Source: Bacteroidales bacterium (GTDB taxonomy: Bacteria > Bacteroidota > Bacteroidia > Bacteroidales > NBLH01). From it: a DNA stretch of 10,737 nucleotides. The notes beneath the pieces were generated by a model. The model was not told the DNA's origin. It ran no database searches and saw nothing but the letters and a program-made list of their open reading frames with translations. Location: the NCBI GenBank assembly GCA_027083715.1, contig JALWNR010000678.1:1-10737 (forward strand), in the 5' to 3' direction. The translations under genes and the position numbers were made by a program. Shown here in pieces: positions 1 through 7,003 of the stretch. How positions within the stretch are numbered: position 1 is the first letter of the stretch; each line of letters begins with the position of its first letter.

Positions 1-37
1 AATAAGATAATAACAGTATCTTTTTTTAAAAATTTAA

Positions 38-50
38 ATATTTTACCTGA
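38..50. repeat. 13-bp direct repeat, copy 1
   Basis: The sequence ATATTTTACCTGA occurs here and again at 538-550, exactly 500 bp away. The flanking bases do not match. Copy 2 overlaps the last codons and stop of the minus-strand surface-protein gene, whereas this copy is preceded in the equivalent frame by an in-frame stop after only four codons (I-F-I-R), so it is not the end of a second gene. It could be a long target-site duplication around the 487 bp between the copies, or coincidence in AT-rich DNA. Confidence 0.5.
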
Positions 51-117
51 TAAATATCTAATACCATGAAACAAGCATGATTAAAATAACTTAACGAAGT
101 GATCTCATGAGCTTGCG

Positions 118-194
118 AATAATTATTAAATACACAAAGTAATGATTATTTTACATCATGCGGTTCTTCCGCAGTAGCGGAACAGGCTATGTGA
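118..194 (+). ncRNA. Candidate structured RNA (two adjacent stems)
   Basis: Positions 118-128 pair with 140-150 in an 11-bp stem with one G-U pair and an 11-nt loop. Immediately next to it, 151-156 (TTACAT) pairs with 189-194 (ATGTGA), enclosing a strong hairpin in which TTCCGC (167-172) pairs with GCGGAA (177-182) around the tetraloop AGTA. An alternative hairpin, TGCGG (159-163) with CCGCA (169-173), would exclude that one, so the element could switch between folds. The strand is assumed; the same pairings exist on the minus strand except for the wobble pairs. The family is unknown. A fragment of a group II intron or a regulatory leader are possibilities I cannot confirm, and there is no reverse transcriptase in the window. 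Confidence 0.3.
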
Positions 195-223
195 CCTTAG
201 AAATAATTAAAAAGTAAACATAT

Positions 224-302
224 GAAACGGGTAATTTATACTGTTTTTTTATAACTCAGCACAATTATTTATTCATATAATTTTTCAAACCTATACCGTT
301 TC
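224..302. repeat. Spaced inverted repeat
   Basis: GAAACGGGTA at 224-233 is nearly the reverse complement of TACCGTTTC at 294-302: 9 pairs with one bulged G. The arms are about 60 nt apart with an AT-rich interior. They could close a large hairpin or be the ends of a small element. Function is unknown. Confidence 0.35.
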
Positions 303-320
303 TTTTTCTGTATCTATATC

Positions 321-430
321 ATTAGTGTCGTGTCAAACATGTTCTACCATACCAAGTTTTAAATATTTTGCCTTGCTCTCAACAAAATTTTCTGCAACTT
401 ACACCGCAGAATACACTTGACACTAGTAAT
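321..430. repeat. Imperfect inverted repeat, possible MITE or IS remnant
   Basis: ATTAGTGTC at 321-329 faces GACACTA-GT-AAT at 419-430, which is its reverse complement apart from a 2-nt insertion. An overlapping alternative pairs GTGTCAA (330-336) with TTGACAC (417-423). The enclosed roughly 100 bp codes for nothing. Short terminal inverted repeats around a small non-coding body are typical of a miniature inverted-repeat element or a decayed insertion sequence, but I see no clear target-site duplication directly beside the arms. Confidence 0.3.
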
Positions 431-537
431 TTTATTATTCATACTTAAAAAATACTCGTTTTCTACTAATGTATCCACAAATATAGTAGTTGTTCTTTCA
501 GGTTTAAATGAGTCTCTTTTCCGTTAATCCAGAAAAT

Positions 538-550
538 ATATTTTACCTGA
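538..550. repeat. 13-bp direct repeat, copy 2
   Basis: Second copy of ATATTTTACCTGA. It includes the stop codon (543-545) and the final Phe-Arg codons of the minus-strand CHU_C-type gene. If the repeat is a duplication produced by an insertion, the insertion landed at the very 3' end of that gene and left its reading frame intact. Confidence 0.5.
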
Positions 551-2177
551 ACAATTGAATAGAGCCTTTTTTGAAAACTTCCTGTCCATGATAATCAACA
601 GCTTTAATATAAAAATAATAGACACCGGGAGCTGCATACCTGTTAGAATCCTGAATTTTACCATCCCAACCTGTTTTAGCATCGTCAATGTTGTTCCATT
701 TTTTTACAAGTTTTCCCCAACGCGAATAAATCCAGCCTTCGAAAGATGCAAAATGTTCTATATCCAGATAAAAAAAATCGTTAAAGCCATCGCCGTTTGG
801 ACTAAACACATTAGGTGGTTCATTAAAAACAGCTTCTGGAATTGTAACATCAATGGTAATTGTATCTGTATCATAACATCCATCACTGGCAGTTGCTGTA
901 AATAAGACTTTATATCTTCCGGCAGGGTATGTATAAGTGTGTGTGGGATTTTCTTCGGTCGATTTATCTGTTCCATCGCCGAAATCCCAAAGATAATCCT
1001 TAGCCCAAGAAGTGGTATTTTGAAAATTTACTTCCAATTCAAAAGGACCCTCGGTGGGGTTGGCAGTAAAACTAGCGGGTGTTACTTGCAAAAATATACT
1101 GGTATCTTGTGCACATGAAAAATTGTCGGTAACATTAAATTTATATTCTGAGCCTCCTTTTGTCGTAGGAGTTGCACTAGCTGAGCCATCGGGTAAAGTA
1201 TTTGAAACTCCGGGACCTGACCAAACATATTTTGAGTATGTATTTGTAAATGTCCATTGCGGTGGTAATATGGCATCGCTAAATTTCAAACGAGTGGTAT
1301 AAACATAACCGGAATCGGGATTTATATTATCAGTGATTTTAATAGTCCATTCTCCGTTTAAGGGGCATCCTGTAAGGTTTGTAAAGGGCTGTTCAGAAGT
1401 ATAGCTTCCTTCGGGCATGGATACCCCTGTTGGGTTTATGGTATTTATAGTCCCGTTATCAGGACTATTTGTCCAGTAGTACCAGTAAGCAACGCTGTTG
1501 TCCGGTATGCCAAAATATTTATTCTCTCCGCCAAAATCTTTTAAAATAATTGAATTGCTATTTGGACATAATAATTCAATTTTCAGATTCGACAAATTGC
1601 TGTGTTCCAATTTAATACCAATAGTATCAAAATCTGTGGAACTAACAATAATATCTGTTTTATTGAAAATTCTATAATCGAAAACTGATGTATAGGTTTT
1701 GGTGTCGTCAATTAGTACTGGATTTTGTTCTATATTTTCATCTTCTTTATATTTCCATGTAACCGGACTTGCAATGCCTTTTAAACCAGATGTTTGTCCT
1801 AAACACATGGCTTCTTGTTCATCGGCTTTGGTTCCTTCAAAATTAGCCGTTAAAGAAACCTGTATTTTTTGTAATGCGTAATCTTTGTCGGATGCTTTTT
1901 CGGCATCAACACGCACAATATATCCACCACCTCTAATAAAAATATGTTTTACCGTATCAAGATCAGTTCCGCTAATTTTTGTTCCATCATCAAAATTCCA
2001 TATGTATGTAACTCCTGTAACAGCAACACCTCCATTTGTTGCACTTGCTATAAAAATAACCGTATCTTGGCAAACATTTGTATTTACAGGTGCAATGATG
2101 TTTACTTCAAATTGAGCAAATAGGATACTATTTATATAAAGTATCGAAATAAGTGTAAAAAAAATTTTTCTTATCAT
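543..2177 (-). CDS. Secreted PKD / P-domain protein with T9SS type B (CHU_C-like) sorting domain
   Basis: A 544-residue exported protein. Residues 1-21 form a signal peptide (basic start, hydrophobic core, ending ILFAQ). Residues about 25-110 are a PKD-type Ig fold (YIWNFDDG, 58-65). Residues about 165-300 resemble the proprotein-convertase P domain, with LSNLKIELLCP (195-205) and NGEWTIKITDN (274-284). A second PKD domain spans about 366-445 (YLWDFGDG, 395-402). Residues 456-544 match the gliding-motility-associated C-terminal domain (NVFSPNGDGFNDFF at 456-469, YSRWGKLV at 484-491, W504DG), known in Bacteroidota as a type IX secretion signal. The protein is therefore predicted to cross the outer membrane and be secreted or held at the surface. 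No protease or other catalytic domain is seen, so an adhesive or structural role is likelier. The ATG start gives a clean signal peptide. It lies 45 bp downstream of the sensor kinase gene on the same strand with no promoter visible between them, so co-transcription is likely. Confidence 0.88.
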   Translation of the reverse strand: MIRKIFFTLISILYINSILFAQFEVNIIAPVNTNVCQDTVIFIASATNGGVAVTGVTYIWNFDDGTKISGTDLDTVKHIFIRGGGYIVRVDAEKASDKDYALQKIQVSLTANFEGTKADEQEAMCLGQTSGLKGIASPVTWKYKEDENIEQNPVLIDDTKTYTSVFDYRIFNKTDIIVSSTDFDTIGIKLEHSNLSNLKIELLCPNSNSIILKDFGGENKYFGIPDNSVAYWYYWTNSPDNGTINTINPTGVSMPEGSYTSEQPFTNLTGCPLNGEWTIKITDNINPDSGYVYTTRLKFSDAILPPQWTFTNTYSKYVWSGPGVSNTLPDGSASATPTTKGGSEYKFNVTDNFSCAQDTSIFLQVTPASFTANPTEGPFELEVNFQNTTSWAKDYLWDFGDGTDKSTEENPTHTYTYPAGRYKVLFTATASDGCYDTDTITIDVTIPEAVFNEPPNVFSPNGDGFNDFFYLDIEHFASFEGWIYSRWGKLVKKWNNIDDAKTGWDGKIQDSNRYAAPGVYYFYIKAVDYHGQEVFKKGSIQLFR

Positions 2178-2222
2178 AATAAATTCCGACTATTTGGTTA
2201 AAAGCAGTTTTTTATTAAATTA

Positions 2223-4490
2223 TCAATTATCACATTTAGATATTGTAAAACTAATTTTTGTGCCTTTATTTAGTTTGCTGTTTACAACAATCTCTCCATT
2301 GTGTATTTTAACAAACTCTTTACAAAGTTTTAAGCCTAATCCTGTACCTTTTTCTTTTGCTGTTCCTCTGGTTGTAAAAAATTTTTCTTTAACAAAAATC
2401 TTTTCTGCAATTTCCGGAGACATACCAATTCCATTATCTTCAACGGTAATTTCAATAAAATTATCTTTTGTTTTGCTACTAACAATTATTTTACCGTTAG
2501 TATTTGTAAACTTAAGAGCATTTGAAATTAAATTTCTTAAAATCGTATTAATCATGTATTCATCAGCGTATATACATAGTTGCTCATCGATTTTGTTTAT
2601 TAATTTGACAGATTTGGTTAATGCACTGTAATCATAATGCTCGAAAATTGAGTTTACTATTGGATAAAGATTGATTTTTTCCGGTTGAAAATCAAGTCTT
2701 TGACTTTCTGTTCTTGACCAACTTAAAAGATTTTCCAATAAATCATAATTTAGACCTGCTGTTTTTTGCATCATTTTAAGTAAGGAATTCATTTTTTCAC
2801 GGTCATTATTTGCAAAGTCAAGTAAGAGCAAATCAATTAAACCTTTAAAATTACCTAAGGGTCCTCTTAAGTCGTGGCTGATGATTGAAAATAGTTTGTT
2901 TTTTGTATTGTTTGCTTCTTTTAGTTTTAGTTTTTCTTTGTAAAATACATAGGTAAAGCCTACAAGTAGTATTAATAACAAAGAAACCACTCCTACTAAT
3001 ATGTTTTGTAGTCTTATTGTCAGTCTGTCAGCTGCTAATTTTGCTTTCTGTCTTTCTTGTTCCTTTTTTAGGAATTCGTTTTCTTTATCTTTTTGTTCAA
3101 TTCTGTATAAAACTTCCATTTTTGTAATCTGCCGGGTCTTTTCTTCATTAAAAATGCTGTCTTTATACTGATTTGATAAGATATTATATTCTAACGCTTT
3201 TTTGTACTTCTTCTTAATTCTATATATATCAGATAACAAACCGTAATTGAGTTGTTTCATTTTTTTGTAATCGGTTTTTTGTAAAATCCGGGCACTTTCT
3301 AAAGCATACTCCAATGCTTTTTTTATATCACCTTTTGTTAAATAAAGGTTTCCGAGATAGTAGTTTGCACCTGCTCTGTCGTCCCGCCCTTTCATCTGCT
3401 CTGCAACTTCCAGTGCCTGTGTGTAATATAGTAAGGCGGTATCCAGCTCATTTTTTTCATGATAAATCTTGCCTAGTTTTGCATAGCAAATATACATCCC
3501 TATTATATCATTATTATCTTGCAAATAAGTAGCTAGTGCACGTTTAAAATTTACAGCTGCCGAATCTAGGTTCATTGAGTTAAGATAGTGACTCCCAATA
3601 TTGTAGTACGAGTATGCTTTCCCTCCAAGATAAGAAACACTGTCACTAAGTGATGCCGCATGACTATAGTACTTAAAAGCTTCCTCATGTTTTCCCCATT
3701 CAGAAAAAACCATTCCTATATTATTTAGTGTAAGACTTTTGCCTTTTATGTCATTAAGCGTATCCCTCAACGAAAGAGCTTCATAATAATATTCTAATGC
3801 TTTTCCGTAATCTCCTACACCATAATAAATAATTCCTATATTGTTATATAGTACGCAGATAAGCGCTGTGTTATTGAAAGCTCTTGCCAGAGGTAATGCA
3901 GTATTATAGCTTCTTAACGATTCAGCCAAATCTCCTTTTACCCACTGCATTTTACCCACTTGTTTTATTGATTTTGCCATACTGACAGTGTCTCTTATGT
4001 TAGTCGCATAATCATAGGACTGCTGAAAACAGTATTGTGCCGAATCGTAATCTGCCAGAAAATAGTAGGTGTTTCCCAGTGAATAATAAACATCAATTAA
4101 TTTAATTGTATCTTTAAACTCATTGAATTTTTCAGCGGATATTTTAAAGTATTTTAAAGCTGTTTTAAAGCTGTCTAGATAGAAATAATGTTCTGATAAG
4201 TTTAAATATGCTTCTGCTATACCTCTTTTATTTGCTTTTTTTCTTGAAAGTTCAAAGGCTTTTTTGTTGTACTGAAAAAAAGAATCTGTATTACTCTTAA
4301 TGTATTCAAGGCTGATTTCATTGTACAGATTTACTTTACCCGTGTCTGACGATACTGTACCCAAACTCTTCCGGAGTTGTTGAATTCTTTCAATAGATTG
4401 TCCGTTCAGCATTTCAGGAATTGATATGAAAAGTGCTGAAAACAGACCCAGTAATATAAAAACTCTGTTATAATGTTTTTTTACGGACAC
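2223..4490 (-). CDS. TPR-containing transmembrane sensor histidine kinase
   Basis: A 755-residue membrane sensor kinase. Residues 1-31 look like a signal peptide or anchor. Nine TPR-like helix pairs begin near residues 94, 133, 173, 213, 254, 293, 333, 374 and 413, a regular 40-residue period, presumably forming an extracytoplasmic solenoid. A charged coiled-coil-like segment (447-494) leads into a membrane helix (495-517). The kinase core follows: H box FSIISHDLRGPL with phospho-acceptor His539, N box LRNLISNALKFT (651-662, Asn657), G1 box EDNGIGM (684-690) and G2 box GTGLGL (715-720). All residues needed for autophosphorylation are present. There is no receiver or DNA-binding domain and no response regulator nearby, so its partner is unknown. 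The start is GTG at 4490, preceded by AAGAAGAA; the next in-frame Met (residue 27) would remove the export signal. The stop is TGA. The downstream surface-protein gene follows after 45 bp. Confidence 0.9.
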   Translation of the reverse strand: MSVKKHYNRVFILLGLFSALFISIPEMLNGQSIERIQQLRKSLGTVSSDTGKVNLYNEISLEYIKSNTDSFFQYNKKAFELSRKKANKRGIAEAYLNLSEHYFYLDSFKTALKYFKISAEKFNEFKDTIKLIDVYYSLGNTYYFLADYDSAQYCFQQSYDYATNIRDTVSMAKSIKQVGKMQWVKGDLAESLRSYNTALPLARAFNNTALICVLYNNIGIIYYGVGDYGKALEYYYEALSLRDTLNDIKGKSLTLNNIGMVFSEWGKHEEAFKYYSHAASLSDSVSYLGGKAYSYYNIGSHYLNSMNLDSAAVNFKRALATYLQDNNDIIGMYICYAKLGKIYHEKNELDTALLYYTQALEVAEQMKGRDDRAGANYYLGNLYLTKGDIKKALEYALESARILQKTDYKKMKQLNYGLLSDIYRIKKKYKKALEYNILSNQYKDSIFNEEKTRQITKMEVLYRIEQKDKENEFLKKEQERQKAKLAADRLTIRLQNILVGVVSLLLILLVGFTYVFYKEKLKLKEANNTKNKLFSIISHDLRGPLGNFKGLIDLLLLDFANNDREKMNSLLKMMQKTAGLNYDLLENLLSWSRTESQRLDFQPEKINLYPIVNSIFEHYDYSALTKSVKLINKIDEQLCIYADEYMINTILRNLISNALKFTNTNGKIIVSSKTKDNFIEITVEDNGIGMSPEIAEKIFVKEKFFTTRGTAKEKGTGLGLKLCKEFVKIHNGEIVVNSKLNKGTKISFTISKCDN

Positions 4491-4559
4491 AGTTCTTCTT
4501 AAATTAATAGTATTTAACAGCGTAAAAATAAAATTATTCTTTTAATTAAGTAAATTTAT

Positions 4560-4590
4560 TTTGCCTATTTCGTGTATGCCATTATCTTTG
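4560..4590 (+). promoter_or_regulatory. Bacteroidota-type promoter for the pcrA cluster
   Basis: A -33 element TTTG (4560-4563) is followed by exactly 19 nt and then the -7 element TATCTTTG (4583-4590), a perfect fit to the TTG-N19-TAnnTTTG consensus of the Bacteroidota housekeeping sigma factor. Transcription would begin near 4596-4598, leaving a leader of about 40 nt before the non-ATG start of the helicase gene. It lies in the 146-bp gap between divergent genes. I found no equally good promoter for the kinase on the other strand. Confidence 0.75.
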
Positions 4591-4636
4591 CACAAAATCT
4601 ACATTTTTTTACTTTAAAAATTACCCACGAAAATAA

Positions 4637-6955
4637 TTGCGCAAAGTGTATTCATACCTTAACGAATTAAACGAAATACAAAGACAAGCAGTTGAATCAA
4701 TAGATGGTGCTTCTTTGGTAATTGCCGGTGCAGGATCCGGAAAAACCAGAGTACTTACCTATCGTATTGCTCATATGCTTAATCTTGGGAAACATCCGGC
4801 AAATATACTTGCGTTAACTTTTACCAATAAAGCTGCCCGTGAAATGAAAGACCGGATTGCAAAAATGGTGGGTGAAAAAACAGCACGTTATCTTTGGATG
4901 GGAACTTTTCATTCTCTTTTTGCTAAAATATTACGTTTTGAGGCTGATTTTATTGGTTATCCATCGAGTTTCTCGATTTATGATACGCAGGATTCGAAAA
5001 ACCTGATTAAAACAATATGTAAAGAGTTGCATCTCGACCCTCAAATATATAAAGCTAACGAAGTTTTAGGAAGAATATCTAATGCGAAAAATAATTTGCT
5101 TACCGCAAAAATGTATGCAGGTAATTTTCAAATCAGAGAAAGTGATAAGCATAGTCGTAAACCGGAAATTTACCGTATTTATGAAATTTATGAGCGGCGA
5201 TGCAAAAATGCGGGTGCAATGGATTTTGACGATTTGCTGCTGAAAACCAACATATTGTTTGATCAATATCCTGATGTGCTGAAAAAATATCAGGATAAAT
5301 TCAAATATATTTTGGTTGATGAGTATCAGGATACAAATTTTTCGCAATATCTGATTATAAAAAAATTGGCGGATGCACACCATAATTTATGTGTTGTAGG
5401 CGATGATGCCCAAAGTATTTATGCTTTCAGGGGGGCACGTATTGAAAATATTCTAAACTTTAAAAAAGATTATCCTGGTTTTAGACTTTTTAAGCTGGAA
5501 CAAAATTACCGCTCTACAAAAAATATTGTTAATGCGGCAAACAGTGTAATTAAAAAAAATAAAAACCAGATACAGAAAAATGTTTTTTCGGAAAAAGAAT
5601 CGGGTAATAAAATTAAAGTTCTTGAAGCGTTTACTGATCATGAAGAAGGATTGCTTATTGCAAATATGATCAACGACATCCATTACAGTAAGCATGATAA
5701 ATACAGTGATTTTGCTGTACTCTACCGTACCAATGCTCAATCAAGAATTTTAGAAGAGGCATTGCGCAAAAAAAATATACCTTATCGAATTTACGGTGGT
5801 CTATCCTTTTATCAACGTAAAGAAGTAAAAGACTTATTGGCTTATTTTCGGTTGATTATCAATCCGTTGGATGATGAGGCATTTAAGCGCATAATAAATT
5901 ATCCAAAAAGGGGAATTGGCAATACGAGCCTTGCCAAAGTTCTTGATTTTGCGAACCAAATGAATTTTAGTGTCTGGCAGGCTGCTTCAAAATTGAGCGA
6001 AGTAAATATCGGTTTAACTAAAGCTGTTGTAAATAAAATTCAGGAGTTTATGCGTATGATAAGCAGTTTCCGTATTGTAATGGATACAGGCGAAGCCTAC
6101 GAAACTGCCCGTCAGATAGCTGTTCAATCAGGTATTTTAAAAGAGTTGCATAATGATAAAACCCCTGAGGGAATCAGTAGGTATGAAAACATTCAGGAGC
6201 TTTTGAACGGAATTAAAGAATTTACCAGTACAGAAAGTGATGAAGGCTTGAAACCAAATCTTGTGGATTATATTCAAAATGTTTCTTTACTGACCAATGA
6301 GGACAATAATAAAGATCAGGACAACGATAAAGTAAACCTGATGACTATTCATTCTGCCAAAGGATTGGAATTTAAAAATGTTTTTCTGGCAGGATTAGAG
6401 GAAGAACTTTTTCCTTCAAAATTTACATCGACTAATGTTTCTGAGTTGGAAGAAGAGCGAAGGTTATTTTATGTGGCAATTACACGTGCAGAAAATCAGT
6501 TATTTATTTCTTACGCAAAAACACGCTATCGATGGGGACAACTGGATAATTGTGTGCCCAGCCGTTTTATCAGAGACATAAATCCTGAGTTTATAGAAAT
6601 GGAAAGTCCGCTTTTGAGTATGAGAAATTTTTCAAAAAAACGAAAAAATTCTATTGATAATCAGGAAAATAAAATTAACTTTACAAAAAAATCCTTTACA
6701 AAACAGGCAAGCCTTAATAAGAAACTCACGAAAGTTAAAAATACTGAACAAGAACCTCCTGCTTTTACTAATAGCAAAAATCTTGACAAACTAAAGGAAG
6801 GAGCCTTGGTGGAACATCAGCGATTTGGAAAGGGTAGAGTAATTGCTGTTGAAGGCACTTTCCCGAATACAAAAGCAACTATAGAATTTGAAACAGGAGG
6901 TAAAAAACAATTATTATTGAAATTTGCGAAACTAAAAATATTGTCATCTAACTAA
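4637..6955 (+). CDS. pcrA: ATP-dependent 3'-5' DNA helicase, PcrA/UvrD type
   Basis: A 772-residue superfamily 1A helicase. It unwinds DNA using ATP in nucleotide-excision and mismatch repair and in clearing RecA filaments or stalled replication. All core motifs are visible: Q-motif region LNEIQRQAVE (11-20), Walker A GAGSGKT (31-37, Lys36), motif Ia TFTNKAA (61-67), Walker B VDEYQDT (227-233), motif III VVGDDAQSIYAFRGA (253-267), motif IV EQNYRST (288-294), motif V TIHSAKGLEF (570-579) and motif VI RRLFYVAITRA (608-618). A low-complexity Lys/Asn linker (about 660-715) joins a C-terminal Tudor-like domain (718-769, GALVEHQRFGKGRV), which in PcrA contacts RNA polymerase. Length is typical. An in-frame TAA directly precedes TTG 4637, and no ATG lies within the first 46 codons, so initiation must be at TTG 4637 or GTG 4646. 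Both keep the N-terminal Q-motif. The Tudor tail favours PcrA naming; uvrD is the alternative symbol. Confidence 0.95.
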   Translation: MRKVYSYLNELNEIQRQAVESIDGASLVIAGAGSGKTRVLTYRIAHMLNLGKHPANILALTFTNKAAREMKDRIAKMVGEKTARYLWMGTFHSLFAKILRFEADFIGYPSSFSIYDTQDSKNLIKTICKELHLDPQIYKANEVLGRISNAKNNLLTAKMYAGNFQIRESDKHSRKPEIYRIYEIYERRCKNAGAMDFDDLLLKTNILFDQYPDVLKKYQDKFKYILVDEYQDTNFSQYLIIKKLADAHHNLCVVGDDAQSIYAFRGARIENILNFKKDYPGFRLFKLEQNYRSTKNIVNAANSVIKKNKNQIQKNVFSEKESGNKIKVLEAFTDHEEGLLIANMINDIHYSKHDKYSDFAVLYRTNAQSRILEEALRKKNIPYRIYGGLSFYQRKEVKDLLAYFRLIINPLDDEAFKRIINYPKRGIGNTSLAKVLDFANQMNFSVWQAASKLSEVNIGLTKAVVNKIQEFMRMISSFRIVMDTGEAYETARQIAVQSGILKELHNDKTPEGISRYENIQELLNGIKEFTSTESDEGLKPNLVDYIQNVSLLTNEDNNKDQDNDKVNLMTIHSAKGLEFKNVFLAGLEEELFPSKFTSTNVSELEEERRLFYVAITRAENQLFISYAKTRYRWGQLDNCVPSRFIRDINPEFIEMESPLLSMRNFSKKRKNSIDNQENKINFTKKSFTKQASLNKKLTKVKNTEQEPPAFTNSKNLDKLKEGALVEHQRFGKGRVIAVEGTFPNTKATIEFETGGKKQLLLKFAKLKILSSN

Positions 6956-7003
6956 AAAAAGATATTGAACAAAAATTAATAAGAATTATTTAAATTAATT
7001 AAG

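Larger units (their letters stand above)
1..542. other. Non-coding region with clustered inverted repeats
   Basis: No open reading frame here is convincing; the longest ATG-led ones I traced are about 10-20 codons. The stretch is AT-rich but contains several pairable segments: a small bulged hairpin (59-83), an 11-bp stem (118-150), a G+C-rich hairpin block (151-194), a spaced inverted repeat (224-233 with 294-302) and another (321-336 with 417-430). A 13-bp direct repeat sits at 38-50 and 538-550. The density of pairable elements is greater than I see in the other intergenic gaps of this window, which suggests a non-coding RNA, a remnant of a mobile element, or both. No clear terminator for the minus-strand gene ending at 543 was found. 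What lies left of position 1 is unknown. Confidence 0.55.

Noticed and set aside
158..217. A 19-codon ORF (ATG CGG TTC ... TAA)
   Set aside because: It coincides with the GC-rich hairpin, has no promoter or start signal that I can see, and is too short to judge. The RNA structure explains the sequence better.
447..489. Terminator for the minus-strand surface-protein gene
   Set aside because: CTACTA/TAGTAG form only a 6-bp AT-rich stem with a 15-nt loop, and the T run on the minus strand begins 10 nt away, so the fit is poor.
59..542. Group II intron (possibly without its reverse transcriptase)
   Set aside because: Some stems, and a GAGC/GTTC pairing around 110-166, recall domain V, but the loop is far too long, no proper 34-nt domain V with its AGC triad is present, and no reverse transcriptase is in the window. 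It is kept only as a hypothesis for the structured RNA.
4591..4603. Minus-strand promoter for the kinase (TAGATTTTG)
   Set aside because: The spacing inside the box is one base too long for TAnnTTTG and no -33 TTG lies upstream.
555..5740. ORFs opposite or overlapping the kinase, surface-protein and helicase genes (for example 2194-2631 plus strand, 5066-5383 minus strand)
   Set aside because: They lie antisense or out of frame inside well-supported genes, lack recognisable domains, and show low-complexity composition expected of shadow frames.
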